Assembly (NCBI RefSeq): GCF_030867095.1
Contig: NC_081827.1
Location: 217,623,810 to 217,687,809, forward strand
Direction: 5' to 3'
Source: Alligator mississippiensis
Lineage: Eukaryota > Chordata > Crocodylia > Alligatoridae
Length of the DNA: 64,000 nt
Positions 37,326 through 50,696 of this stretch are shown in pieces. The position numbers were made by a program, and so were the translations under genes. The stretch's first letter is position 1; every line of letters starts with the position of its first letter. Under the pieces are notes generated by a model. The model was not told the DNA's origin and searched no databases. It saw nothing but the letters and a program-made list of their open reading frames with translations.

Positions 37326-38745
37326 TCATAGACATTAGGGCTGGAAGGAACCTTGGAAGATCACTGAGTCAAACCCTCTGCCTGAGGGGCAGGAAGTCAG
37401 CTGGGGTCATAGGATCCCAGCAAGATAAGCATCCAAATTTCTCTTGAAGATGTTCAATGTAGGTGCTTGAACCACCTTACAAGAAATAATGGCCACAAGC
37501 TAGCAGAGAGCAGATTTAGATTGGACATTAGGAAGAACTTCTTCACAGTTAGAGTAGCCAAGGTCTGGAACGAGCTCCCAAGGGAGGTGGTGCTCTCCCC
37601 TACCCTGGGGGTCTTCAAGAGGAGGTTAGATAAGCATCTAGCTGGGGTCATCTAGACCCAGCACTCTTTCCTGCCTATGCAGGGGGTCGGACTCAATGAT
37701 CTATTGAGGTCCCTTCTGACCCTAACATCTATGAATCTATGAAAAACCTCCAATGTCAAGCTATTCCAGACCTTGGGGGCTCGGACAGTGAAGACATTCT
37801 TCCTTATGTCCAGCCTGAGTCGGTCTTGCTGGACTTTATAGCCATTCAACCTTGTCATCCCTTGGGGCTCTCTGGTAAACAACCATTCCCCCAGATCCTG
37901 GTGAACACCCCTAATAAACTCATAGGTGGCCGCCAGATCACCCCTGAGCCTGCGTTTCTCCAGGCTAAAGAGCCCCATAGGTCTTAGCCTCTTGTTGTAA
38001 GGTCTTTTTTCCTGACCTCTGATCATGCGCATGTCTCTTCTGTTGACTCTCTCTAGCTTCTCCACATCCTTTTTGAATTGTGGAGCCCAAAACTGGACAC
38101 AGTACTCCAGCTGCAGCCTCATCAAGGCCGAGTACAATGGGAGAATGACATCCAGGGGTTTGCTTGAGAAGCATCTATGGATGCAAGCCAGCATTTTGCT
38201 CACTTTACTAGCTGCAGCATCACATTGAAGGCTCATATTCATCTTGTGGTCAATCATGACCCCCAAGTCCCTTTCATCCATAGTGCTAGCCAGTGTAGCA
38301 CTGCCAAGCCTATAAGGATGCTGCAGGTTTTTCCTTCCAAGGTGGAGAACCTTGCATTTTTCAGTGTTAAACACCATCAGGTTTTTGTCTGCCCATTTCT
38401 TGAGCCTGTCAAAGGTAGCCTGGATCACCCTCCTGGCCTCGGGTGTGGATGCTTTACCCCAGAGTTTTGTATCATCGTTGAATTTGGCCTTCTGACTCCA
38501 ATGTCCGCATCATTAATGAAGATGTTGAACAATATAGGTCCAAGGACAGCGCCTTGTGGGACCCCACTGGTCACAGGGCACCATGACAGTTGACTTCTGT
38601 GAACCACCACCCTCTGGGTCTGACCACGGAGCCAATTCCCCAGCCAGCAGACCGTGGTGGACCTGAGGCCACAGTTGGTCAGTTTTGCCAAGAGGTGGGA
38701 TACCAGATTGAAGGCTTTTTTGAAGTCAAGATATGTGACATCAGT
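37326..38745 (-). mobile_element. CR1 LINE 3' portion, minus strand, interrupted
   Basis: Reverse-strand CR1. TTCATAGACATTAGGGCTGG at 37,325 is the inverted 3' end. [20 protein letters not shown] (reverse transcriptase) lies at about 38,510-38,575. ERDLGVMIDHKMNMS and LEYCVQFWAPQFKKDVEKLE follow toward lower coordinates. The catalytic ADD region is degraded at about 38,480. A sense-orientation CR1 3' end (about 37,475-37,742) interrupts it; the parental sequence resumes at about 37,743. Confidence 0.9.
37475..37742 (+). mobile_element. CR1 3' end nested in the opposite-strand CR1
   Basis: It encodes the CR1 C-terminus ([20 protein letters not shown], then LPREVVLSP), followed by the 3'UTR. 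It ends with the CR1 hallmark CTATGAATCTATGAA near 37,742. Minus-strand CR1 sequence lies on both sides, so this copy is the younger insertion. It is severely 5'-truncated. Confidence 0.88.
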
Positions 38746-40336
38746 TCAGCTTAATCCTTAGCTTAATCCTCTTTTGAAGTAGATTAAATTCATTTGGAAA
38801 TTGATGATCTTATTCCAGAATTAGTGCATCTTCTGATGGCTTACTCAGGATAGGTAGTCCAGAAATAGCTATTCCAAAATAAATCCATTTGTTGATGATT
38901 TCTGAGTAGGATAAAAAAAGTCATTATGACAGGGCCAAGGCAAACACCTGCATAGACTTTCAAATCAAAGAGATTTTCTCTTAGTACCTGATGACTATGT
39001 GCTTTGAATTATGATCCTTGTATTCATTTATGTATTGATTCTGTGAAGAGTCAGAGCTTTGAATGTATGCTAGGAACAAGTTTTAATCCAGATAGATTTC
39101 TGTTTACCTGTGTCTGGTGAATCTATGGTGAATACTATAAAAGCTAGATGTTCTTTTTGGCAGCCAAACATGGTATCCCCACTCTTAGGATTTTTTTAAT
39201 TTAAGTTTATTTTTAAATTGCAGTGGTCAGTGCTCAAAACAAGCTGTTCCAGCTTTTAGCAGTTCAGAAGTGGCTACAATTGCTAAATCATGGAGATAGA
39301 TAGAAGTGATCATTCTCTGACTAGAAAAAAAGCCTTAAGACTTCATAACAGAAAACTTTTTTTTTTTACTTCCTGCCTTTTATCATAAGGGACAGCCAAC
39401 GACACTCTCATTTCAGCTTCTGGTGTAACTCACTTCTACTTCTTTGTCTCTTTCTCTCTACTCATCCCACTCTCGACAATGAGCAGAGGCATAATTACTT
39501 TGGCACCTGGAGAGCAGGGATGGAAGGGGAGATGCCAGAGCATAGAAGAGTAGTGCACTGAGAGATGCAGCTGGGGTCCCAACTAAACTGGTTCTTGAGG
39601 CCAATAGTTCACTTGCCCCACTCTAGTTGTGCTAATGATAATAAGAATAATGGTTACTAAGATTTCCAGTAAACTGCTACAAGATATTTGCTCTGCAAAT
39701 TTCTGAATTTTCTTGTATACTATACACCCCCAAATAAAGACACACCTATTCTGGGAAGAAAGAATGAAAGAAATCAGTATAGAGTTTTAGTTCCATAGAC
39801 CAGAACCAGAACCGGATATTCAACTGCTTTTACCCTCCCTTTCCTGCTTAATCAAAAGCTGAAACCCTAAATGCTTCTGAAAACTGGTTTCCATGGGTGG
39901 ATCTGTGATTTTGAAAAAAGATAAAAAGAGTCTACAGGGCTGTGAAGTAAAATGAGAGAGACAGGAGCAGCTAGCAGACAGCAAAGTTGCCTGAAGAAAG
40001 GTTAACTTGATTAGTGGAGCATCCAGACCTTTAGAAAAAAAAAAAAGAGGCATGTTGTTAACATCTGTGATGACTGATGAGCCAGAAAGTGGATTAACTC
40101 CCTGCCTAAATGGAAATGCCACTGCTGCTGCTGAATGGAGCAGGAATAAAAACAGGGTGTTTCTATTCCTGACAGAAAATCAGCTTTCCTGCTTGGGACA
40201 ATTTTGCGGAGCTGATTCTGGGGAAAAAGGGTGTGTGTGTCTGTGTATAACTATGGTAACTAAAATACTGTCATTCCTCTACCTGTTTGTCTAGTTGCCT
40301 CCCTCAGATTTCCTTGAGACATTGACTTCATGAGTA
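38746..40336. other. Intergenic stretch, no recognised element
   Basis: AT-rich sequence with no clear gene or repeat ends. Confidence 0.5.
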
Positions 40337-40556
40337 CAGGCACTCCTCACTTAACGACCGAGTTCCGTTCCTGCGACTAGGTCATTAAGCGAATTGGTCG
40401 ATAAGCGAGGAGCTGCCCCTTGATACTGCGTGCCTTGGCTTGAGACACCGCGCTGCCGTTTCCACAATATGTTTCGTACAATACCGACTGCTCGGAGAGC
40501 TGGTCATAAGTCTGCGCGGTCATTAAACAGGTAGGTCGTTAAGTGAGGAGTACCTG
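40337..40556. mobile_element. Mariner/Tigger-type MITE with near-perfect TIRs
   Basis: TA duplications flank CAGGCACTCCTCACTTAACG on the left and, inverted, CAGGTACTCCTCACTTAACG on the right; the repeats continue into GACC. The element is 220 bp, more GC-rich than its surroundings and non-coding. The TA target and CAGG..CCTG ends fit Tc1/mariner-superfamily MITEs. One mismatch in 24 suggests a fairly young copy. Confidence 0.85.
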
Positions 40557-42508
40557 TACATCTCTTCTTGCTGCTGTCTTCACTTCTGCAAGTTCCTTCC
40601 TCCATCAATGACTCCTTTTAGTTCCACAGAAAACTGGGGAAACCTGTTAATAGTGGATATTGGATAGGAATGATCAAGTTCTGTTTTCAGGTCAACAAAA
40701 TTCCAACTCTGTTAATTCCTCACCTAGTTTTAAAGGGTTGAGCAATAAATAACTCTTACAGAAGGTTAAAAAGCACAAACACCTGCTGGATAGTGCCATT
40801 GAGAATTAACAGAAGTTCTGACCAATCATTTAAAATTATTTGCTCTTTATGGTTTGGCTCCATTAAAATTGATTATTGATATTTTACAACTTAACTTCTT
40901 TCAGGTAGGAAGTTTTTGGGTGGTTATCAAATTTGAAGAATGTAAACCATACTGTTTTTGGTTAATTTTTAGTAGTTTATTATTCTAGTATTTATTATTC
41001 AGTGATTTTTCTGTGTGGATGTGTGGGTGGCTGTGTGGGAACTTTAGTTTTCCCATGTGTATCAGTCTTAAATGTTTCAACAAAGTGGGGCAAAATAATA
41101 AACGGAAATGTAAATTTTACATTGCTTCACATTTGCTGTCACTTGAGTTTGCAGGCAGGCTTTGGAGGCTTTATCTTCTGAAGCTCATGCTGTAGCTATG
41201 TTTGCTTTATATTGTCTGAAGTAAGACACACAAGTGTACTTTACTTTCACTCCTATAGAGCAAAATGTAAGGCTGATAAAATAAGCCTTTTAAAGCAATC
41301 TATATTGACTTATTATCATACTTGCAGATTCTCACTGAGATGTAAATATATTTTGCATTGTAAACAAAAAAATGTTTGAGAGTTGCTGTGGCTGTAAAGT
41401 TATTTTTTTTTCCTGGTAGAATTTTAAAAAAGGGCTGCTTTCAGGATAACCAGTTGCATCTGGTAGCAACACAAGATTTCTAGTGCAGTAGGAGAACTCT
41501 GGTTTTGTGCATAACTTACTTGATTTGTGTGGGAATAAGGTGATATTTTGGGGTACATTTTATGGAATATACTTGAGCTGTACATGAAAGAAGATAGCTG
41601 ACTTTTTCAAGATACAAGACAAAAACTCAAAATGCTTTACATTAATAAAAATGGCTTTTAAAAGTCATTTTTCTTTTTTAAGTAGTACACCTTCAGCTTA
41701 ATAGTACCTTCCTAAATCATGTGTTTTTGCAAATTAAATCATTACATGAATTAGCAAGTGAACTCTTAAATTAAAAAAATTAAGAATACTATATTATGGC
41801 ATTCTTTTACACTGTTCATGTATTTCATGTCCTTTAGTTATAATTTATTATATTTCTTCTTTGCATATAAACAAAGGTAGTATAGAATATTTTTTTATAA
41901 AAACACTGAATTCTTACTAATATACCATTATATCTGTTTGGTATTAAATCCTGAGTATTTTGTCGAAGTACTGTAAGGTGAAAAAAGACAAAGTTTTATG
42001 GCATGTAAAATGTCTATAGCAGTACAAACTTGTTTTCTTCTTCCTTTTCTCTTAACTCAGGAGAAAAAACATGGAACCGAACAGCTCATAGAATGGAATG
42101 GACATAATTTCCACCCTCAGAACACTAGCCAAACTAGCGCCAAAATATAGCAACTAATGGTGTAGTATATGAAAGAAGCAGTGATCTTCATGCAGTTCCT
42201 AGTGGAGAAATGTCTAAACTACATTCCAAATTGGCACACTTACCAAATATGTTGACAGTCTTGGCGAGTAGCCCAGAGATTAAAGGGACTTACATCTTGA
42301 ACTCACCCATTGGACAGGGTCCTTCAATAACAAGTAATGAGGCACATTAGCAGGACAGTACAATCTACTGAAAAGGATCTTAGAGAGCTTGGGGCATAGA
42401 ACCCCTTCAGGTACTAAATATTTTACCCTCAGTTAAGTACTTGTTTAAAATAAAATTTTGCTAATGAGGGTGACAATTCTTTTCTTCGCTTGTACTATTC
42501 AGTAAGTG
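40557..42508. other. Intergenic stretch, no recognised element
   Basis: AT-rich. No repeat, exon or RNA gene was recognised. Confidence 0.5.
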
Positions 42509-42516
42509 ATTGTCAT

Positions 42517-43126
42517 TAGGGCTGTGTGAAACAGCACCATTTTGTTTCGACTTCTGTTTTGATGTTTTGATGGAACAGTGTTTCATTTCGAGTTTAGTTT
42601 TGTTTCAAAAGCACTAGTCCGTTTCATTTTGTTGAAACAGTTTCACTATTTTTACACTGTTTCAAGTTTCTCCCACACTGCCGGAGGAGTCTGGCAGAGC
42701 CCTCCCAGGGGTGTGGGTGGGAGGCTGCTGCCACTGGGAGCTGAGCCCCATGGAGGGGGGCGGAGCTGAGCCCTGGCGCTGTGCTCTGCTTCCCCCCAAC
42801 AGCTCAGTTCCCCGGGGCTGGGAGCTGCTGGGTGCTGAGCCTGTTGAAGGGAGGCAGCGTGCAGCACCCCCCCTCCACCAGACTCAGCGCCCAGTGACTT
42901 GCTGCCTGGTGGAGGGAGGCAGTGTGCAGCACTGGCACTGTACTCCACCTCACTCCACCAGGCTCAGTGCCTAGCGGTTTGCTGCCCAGTGGAGGGAGGT
43001 GGCGCACACTGCCGCTGCTGGGAGTGCAGCCCTGGCTCCTCCATGCCTTCCACCACTTGGCTGCTGCTTCAAAACTCAAAACTTTCAAAATGTTTTGACT
43101 GGCCTTGTTTCATTTTGAGGCTGTAA
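42517..43126. mobile_element. hAT element (GGGCTGTG-end family B), right end truncated
   Basis: It begins TAGGGCTGTGTGAAACAGC after ATTGTCAT and contains subterminal TTTCATTTTG/GTTTCGAC-type repeats shared with 51775-54890 and 60218-60756. The GC-rich core (about 42,680-43,060) has no supported gene. The right-hand CAGCCCTA end was not found; the match stops near 43,126 (GTTTCATTTTGAGGCTGT). Confidence 0.65.
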
Positions 43127-46100
43127 AGACCAGTTAAACGGAAAATATATCATTGCTTGATACTGGAAAGATGAGGCTTTTATCTGGAAAGATGAGTCTG
43201 AAAATCTGTTAGAAATAAAAAGCATTTGTTTATTGTGGAAATATTCTTTCAGTCTGACTTGCAACATCGTGTATTTTCTCCTGAATTCTGTCTGCTGATT
43301 CATTATTAATTTACTTTGTATTGCAGGTTTAAACAGGTTCTTTAATATTCCTTAACTGAAACTACCCTTGTAGAAGGGTTTTTTTGTTTGTTTGTTCTCT
43401 TAATGTCTTTTAATGGTACATTAAAACTTAAGAATTCTACTGTTACTTAGTATTCATTATAGAAACACATATGGCATCCACTGTAATATCAAATGAATAC
43501 ATAATGAAAAGCAAAACTTTTCTGTGATTTCCACATGAATCAACGAGGATGAGCTACTAAGTGTTGCACTTAATAACATCATGTTTAATTTAATTTATGT
43601 AGCAATGTTTGGACATTATATTTAAAATGTTTTTAGTAAATCATTGGGACTGTAACTGAATCTCCATTTCTGCAGCAAATTGCACTGTAAACGTTAAATT
43701 TAATTTTTCTACATAACAATTAATTTACACTGAAGCATGTTTGCAAAGGGTGAATACTTTGATATATATTCAATATTACTCCCTGAATTATGCAATTCTA
43801 CTATGAAAACAAATTAGGGCAGTTGACAAACTATTTTTGTTCCCTTAGCTGTGTAGTATTCCAGGCACCAGAAGAACAATGTTAATTACTAAACTCTGGA
43901 CACGATTTTTCTACCATCCATGCTAAAAAAAATATTGACATACTGCTAAGAGGACTTAGGGTAGCTGGAAGTGGCAGAGATAAAAAGGGCATTTGGGCTA
44001 CATCCCCTGAAGCAGGCACAGGAAGCATTTCTGTATGTCTGATGAGAGTGGCTACAGCCATTCTACATCACCCAAGAATTCCCTTGCGCGAACAGTATCC
44101 TTCTGTAGTTTGCTGAGCTATCTTGGAACAGTTCCAAGTGCAAACACAGAGCAATGTAAAGCATCCCTAATGCAGCCCAGGATCTTGCATTCAATGTGTA
44201 AATTAGCTGCATTACTTGTAGTCTTCCCACGGGCGGGAGGTTGAATCCAATTGTGTCTCTCTGCTCTCCAAATTTAGTGCCATGGACAGAGTCCAAACAA
44301 ACAGTCAAGGTTTGTATAGCAGGAGTGAATTTCACCAGATGTGAACATATCACATTATAAATATCCATTGGAGGCTCTTTTTGAGCCACTCTGAGAAGGT
44401 TTGATAACTAGAGAAGTATCTAACAAACAGCTGACCAGGAGTTTTATTAGAAGATCTGTAGACAAAGAAGGTTATAATGATGAATATCTTCATAACAATA
44501 GCAGTACTCATTTGTGTGAATTGTTGAAAAAATGCAAATTCAGACCTTTAGTAATTGCATCTCATGCTTTCATTTTTGACAGCAGAATGAAAGAGAAATA
44601 CTTTCTCTCTTGAAAAGTGTTAAAGAGGCTATCAACATTTTTTTTTCCTTTTCAATATGATTTACTTCATTCCTATTAAAAGAATTTAATAAATGAAGTC
44701 GGCGAAAAGAGGATAGTTATGGAGAACCCTTTAATTTTGCTGGAGAAAGTTTTGCTTTGATCAATCACTCACATGACTTTCGGACTCTATTGTGTTCATT
44801 TAATTCAGCCTTAATCTGTATAAAGTAAAATATTAAATTAATGCCTGATTATGCCTAAACTATGCAAGTGGAATATATTATATGAAATGCACACAAAATA
44901 CTTATTTATAACAATACAGTTCATCCTTGAAAGAGGATATATGCTGCAGCAACCTGAAGCATTCTGCTGATTAGCATGTACTGTAGAGTTCTGATCTTAA
45001 GTCAACCTCGTTTTCTTTCAATGGACCTATAACAATCAAACTAAAATTAGATGTTATGTCAGTTTATAAGTGAGCTCCCTACAGTTTTGACTTTTGTACT
45101 TGCAATAAATATACCTAACCAATTGTTTTTAATGCAGCTAAAAGGGAGTTACAAGGGAGTTAGTCCCAATTTACTCCTGGTGTTAAGAAAAGCATCACTT
45201 CCAGTAAACGTAACTGAAATCATGGAAATCACACCTGGAAGGTTCTAAAAATTTGAAACTACATACCTGACTATCATGAAATACTATTGCTGCAATTATA
45301 AGTTGACTCAACATATCAGTCTGTTCCATTTTCAGATTCAATTTTATGAAAATACAGCATTTTTCCTTGAATAAAAATTGATTACTACAGATAAAAGATT
45401 TTGACTTGCTATTGCCCTCATAAAATCCTGCAGGAGAATCTTTCCTGGGTTGATTCCCCAATGGAATTTAAAGTAATTTATAAAAACAGCATGGCTCTTT
45501 TTTACATGTATGTGGTACTACCTTTCATTCTAAATGGAACCCCAAAATGTCGGAAAAGCAATGTGCCAATCTCCGCCTGTGCTTTCACTATGCCATTAAA
45601 TTAAATTATCTGAGAATATAACAGAACAGAAACTGTCCTATGTGTAGATACAAGTTATTTCACTTACAACTGAGCTGCAATTACCTTTTGAAGTGGAAAA
45701 TAGTGAGGCACTGGTGACTTCCAGCTACAATGAACAATAATTTATCTAATTAAAAACATACACGTTGGTAGAATATGAGCAGGAATTTAGTTGAAGCACT
45801 AGCCAGCATTAAATGCAATGTAGACTCTTCAGTGATTTAAGATCTTGATCTCACATTTGCCCTTTAAAAACACAACCTCCTTTAGCACTAGGTAAAATCT
45901 GGTAAGTAATGACTCTGAGGAAAAGGAGACATTTGAGTTTTGAACACCTATTTGTGCAGTACCTGAGGTTTCTTTATGGGTAGGTGATCCATTAATTTAG
46001 CAAGAAGCCACTGACAGTTGAGTTTAATTAAATGAAGTGACCAAAATAACCTTCCTGCTTTTACACCTCTAAATGCACACCTGCGTCAACAATGCTTGTT

Positions 46101-47029
46101 TCAGTAAATGGCCAAATTTCATGCTGTTCAGATCTTTACATAGTGTTTATGAAATCTGTAGAGTAGTCAGCTCTTTCCCCTCTTTCTACTTGAGAGAGAA
46201 ACTTTTTGTAAGACTTTTCAGGAGAGGTTAGAGTGCCACCATGTGAAAGACAAATGTCTAGAACTATCTCATACATTATACATTTGTAGTGTAATGTGTA
46301 GCTTCTCTCTTACACACACACCCACCCCTGGGATGGAAATTCGCTTATATTCATTCTTAGAAAACAGTTGTATTTGCGACTGCAGCATCAGAACTGAGAC
46401 ACAAAGATTTTACTTTCTGAATCGGGGTCCAGCAGCCCTTAAGTAGATGCAGAGCAGAGGTTCAATTTAGATTATTAAATGCACCCCTACATTCTCTGTG
46501 GGGAAAAAAAATCTTAATGAATGAGATCTAATATTTCTGTGCTGGTTCAAATCTGATACACACTGACCTCCCACTTTTGTTATTACTATCCAAATTGGGA
46601 AGCTAAATAATTCAAATTCAAAGTCCATGAGACCTACAATGTGTGGAAGCATGTGTGGCAGGAAACTGAGAATAATGCAGCTCTGCCTCCCAAATCTATT
46701 ATTCTTTGTGTTTTTTCCATCCTTTTTTTGTTATATATTAATTTTATTCTGGATTCATGTTTCCACTGTGCTGCAGAGATTTTCATATCAGAAACATAGA
46801 ATAAGTTGCTATAGTGAAACTAGGGATACGGACAGCTTAGGAGTTTGCTGCTTTGGAAGGTACAGAAGTTTGTTTTTTTTTGTTATTGAGCAACCAAGGT
46901 TTTGAGTACTGAGAGGGGAGATTTTTTTTCTCTCTAGCACTTCCCATTTTGACTAGGACACTCCCTACTTCAAAATAACTTGTACTTCACCACATCCACT
47001 CCATTATCTGTCACCACATCAACCAGCAT
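43127..47029. other. Intergenic stretch, no recognised element
   Basis: AT-rich. The part at about 44,000-44,390 has more balanced composition but no domain, and could be an old decayed repeat. Confidence 0.4.
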
Positions 47030-47285
47030 CAATGGGGGGCTTCATTAACTTGATGGTTCTGATAACTGATGAGCTGTGTGTTAATTCAAAGACCTGCATT
47101 TTGCACATTGGCTCCTATTCCATCCAGGAGAACACAAAACACCAGCAGACTCTCCCTATGCCTGAAGAAGGGTCTTTGTGTCCAAAAGGTTGCAAAGAGC
47201 AAATTTTCCAACTATTTAGTTGGTCTAATAAAAGACATCACATTTACTCAAAGAACCTCATCTGCTTGCATTTAAAATATTCTTA
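47030..47285 (+). repeat. Unassigned interspersed repeat, copy 2
   Basis: It has the same block order as copy 1 near 30,000: CCTATTCCATCCAGGAG, then CCTGAAGAAGGGTCTTTGTG, GTTGCAAAGAGCAA and TTTAGTTGGTCTAATAAAAG, continuing to AACCTCATCTGCTTGCAT. The frame is broken in both copies, so it is non-coding or decayed. Confidence 0.65.
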
Positions 47286-50200
47286 AAATAAGCTAAGGAA
47301 CAGGTTTAACTAATGTGGTAGTTTAAAACACACACAAGCTATTGGAACCTTTTGTATACTAGGGTTCCCATTCGGTGCTAGCCAAAGTCCTACTGAACAG
47401 CTAGTAGAACTGGTAGAAATTTTTAGAAAAATCCCCTTAGTAGATAGTCTCAAAAACCAGTGGTTTCAAATGATCTAGTTTTATTGGTATACTTTGTGGT
47501 TCTGTGTTGTTTTTAAAGTTAGAAAAAACCCATACCAAGACTGCCCTTCATTACAGAAATGATGACTGAATGCATGTGAATAGTCATAGGCCATAGAAAG
47601 AAGTTCATTTCTGGTGGTAAGAATTTCAGAGAATTGTGACTAGTCTTGGGAGCTGGAGTGCATACATGTTCCTGGGCCCTGGCTGGAGAGCTGCATGGGG
47701 AAGCTCTACAGTCGGGGAACACCGTCAGTCCTGCCCCTGGGGGAGCCCATTACTTGACATCCACTCTCTCTTTCTGCCTAGGAATGGGGCAGGCTGTCTC
47801 CCCCCCCTCCAGCTTTTAAAATACCCTGTGTGCAACCGAGAAGCATGAAAAGGCAGGGCTGCAGAGAGAGATTCTGTGCTCTTAAATCACTGTGTGTGGC
47901 ATGGGCAACAATTTCAAAATGGGGAGTGGAGGCAGAGGGGGGCAACGCCAAAAACCGGGCCCTGAGAAGTTCTTTCTGCCGCAGTTCCCAACCCCACATG
48001 CTTTAAATGCTGTCCTGAGAGGGAGCAGGACAACAACCTGCCCTGCCTGCTGTTCAGACTGGGAGACTCCAGCTGCAGGAGCAGTTAGGGGACTTTGCCC
48101 CGCTGCTCCAGTCACCTCTTGGACTGGTCTGGGAGGGCTAGAGCAGCAGGAAAATCCCCCCTGCCTGTTCCTCTGACTGGGTAGTGCCTGGTTTGAGGAC
48201 GTGTGGGGGCATTGCCCCACTGCACCACTTGTTTATTTTTGAAAGAATTTCTCTTCCAAGTGTGAACCTCGAAGATCTTTCTTTCAGAGGAGGCATGTTT
48301 CCCTAGGAAAAACTGAATAAACGTTTGTACGCTCATAATTTCCACTGGAACAGTGGCAATTCTCTTAGTAGAAACACAACACACCTATATGTGGCCATAA
48401 TTTGAAAACACAAAGAAAGTCACAATTTTCAGGTTATATATAAGGGAATCGTACTTGGGTTTCCTTAAACAGACTTCAGGAACAAGACCGTTATGAAGGG
48501 GGGGGGGGGTGTCTGAGATCTATTCTTGGGCTCTTTATTTTTAATAACCTTTGAGCTCAATGTCTACTCTGCTGTTCAAGTGGCTGCCAGTCATTTAGTG
48601 TTGTATTACAGCATGACATCTTTGCCCTGAGTACATCAGCAGTGTGACTTGACTAACACTCTAATAGGCTGGTTCTGCAATGAACTGATAATTTAAGAAA
48701 ATTGAGAACAACATCTGTGTTTTTACCTTCCCTTTGTGCACTGCTCTCTTCTTTCTGATTCAAGTAGTCTCTGATAATATTGTGTAGAAAAATACAAAGT
48801 TTAAAAATGTTTGCAGTTTGGCGGCAGTCCTTTAATATATTAAAAGGACCAGGCCAAATGTGGATTATGTTCTCTCTATAGTACTTGGCATCCTCTAAGC
48901 TCGTAACATTAAAATAACAGAAGCCTGCCTACAGTAGCTCTTAGGACACTGCTAGCTTTAGCTGAGGTATACCTGCGCTGGAGCTACCTCATGGAAATTT
49001 CAGAAAAACTTCAAAACAGATGAGATTTAGGCTACCAGCAGTTGTTTGCTGGATGATGAGACAGAAAAGGATTAAGATAGCGACACTGGGAGTACTAGTA
49101 TTGATCACCATGCATAAGTTTTTAATATGTCATCTAGGACCACACAGTTTATATAAGAGAATAAAGAAGGTATGCTAACCCTATTGCCTGAGAATTTCAA
49201 AATATGCAGCACATGTACTGTAACCCCGATCTTCCACATGTGAGCTTTCTGCATAGATTGTCAGCATAGGTTATTACATGTGTGGTGAAATGATTGGCAT
49301 AGATTTATCTGGATAGGAGAAAGATTTGCAGACTGCAGTTGTTCATTTTTTCTATGGAACTTGAAGTTTTTGGTGACTGAGATGCACTTCCTCAGGATGC
49401 TGATAGATGAGACGCTACTAGTGCTTTAATTAAAGTGGTTCCCAGAGCCACTCTAATTAAAGTCCCCACCCTGCCCCCCCTCCTAGAGCACATGTATAAA
49501 TGACACAAGTATTTACCATGTGGCAGATTGGTGTTTTGATTAGGGCAATACTTGGCACTCAGGACACAGTGGTTCAGGTTCCTAACCTTCTGCGGACTTT
49601 GTGTGTGAACTTTGGACATCTGATGTTAAAGTAAATTTGACATCAGATTTTTATTTAGGTGAGGAAAGATGCAGATAGGGGCCTAGTGCCAGAGAAATTT
49701 TCAAAAGGTTACCTATCTACCACCTGTGCACATTGGAAACTTTCACTAGTCATTTATCCATAATACCAGGCATCAAAACACTTTTGAAACACTGGTACTT
49801 TGCCAGCATCTTGCAGCTAAACTTCTCAAAGAAGCTATGATCATAGGATACATAATCAATACCTTAATTGATTTCTGTTAGCTTAGAAGTAACTCCTAAA
49901 TACACACACTTGCATTAATAACTCTGTGCGAAGCTTCTATCTCACTTGGTTAGCATTCTTCCTTGAAAAAACTGCTTTGACAAAAGTTTATTGGGTAGAA
50001 TATTCACCTTAAAGCTGCCCTTTGGAAGAGCTCTGGAGAATGGTGATCTCTTCTGCCCTCTGAATAAATCAGGGGGACTAGATCAAACTAGAGAGCAATA
50101 AGAATCCTAACAACTGGTGATGTTATACAAATGGTGATAAATTATCTATTACAAACTATACCAAAGAGAATTCCTAGAATGCTGAAAATTGTTATAGATT

Positions 50201-50696
50201 TGAAAAGATTGTTTTATTCTCTGTCATTATGTAGGAGTGATGTGACTCCATTGTTAATGTTCCCGGAAACTTTCAGTGCATGTCAAATTACCCAGGATTT
50301 CTAAATAGCACAGGATATAGGGAAACTGATTTGAATTTTTTTTTGTGGTCACCCTCTGGGCCGCTGCAAAACGTCTGGTGCAGTTGGGATAATTTGGTCA
50401 AAATTAATCACAAAATTGAGCACTCTCACCTCCCCCAAATATACACATAAATGTATATGTGTATACAGCTTTGAAAATGTTCATCTTTCTTTGTGGATGT
50501 AAGATTGAGAGGGGAGAGGGAGGCTGAGGGAGGGGGTCTTTTGCATTTTCCATAATCTCAGCTACTGAATGCCTCCATATGCACACATGCAACTTTTCTA
50601 ACTTTTTAGACTTTCTTTCTGGTTCTGTAAATGAGTGTCAGGATATCTGTTACAGGGAGAAGACTAGAAAGAAGAAATGGAAACAGACTAGTCTTC
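47286..50696. other. Intergenic stretch, mostly unassigned
   Basis: About 47,640-48,230 is GC-richer with internally similar segments (GGGACTTTGCCCC, GGGGCATTGCCCC) and may be an unknown repeat. A G run lies at about 48,498-48,508. About 49,410-49,475 has CTTTAATTAAAG and CTAATTAAAG in inverted arrangement, a possible MITE remnant. Confidence 0.4.

Noticed and set aside
47636..48220. Overlapping open frames in a GC-rich patch
   Set aside because: No domain, no splice context and internal sequence similarity suggest an old repeat rather than a gene.
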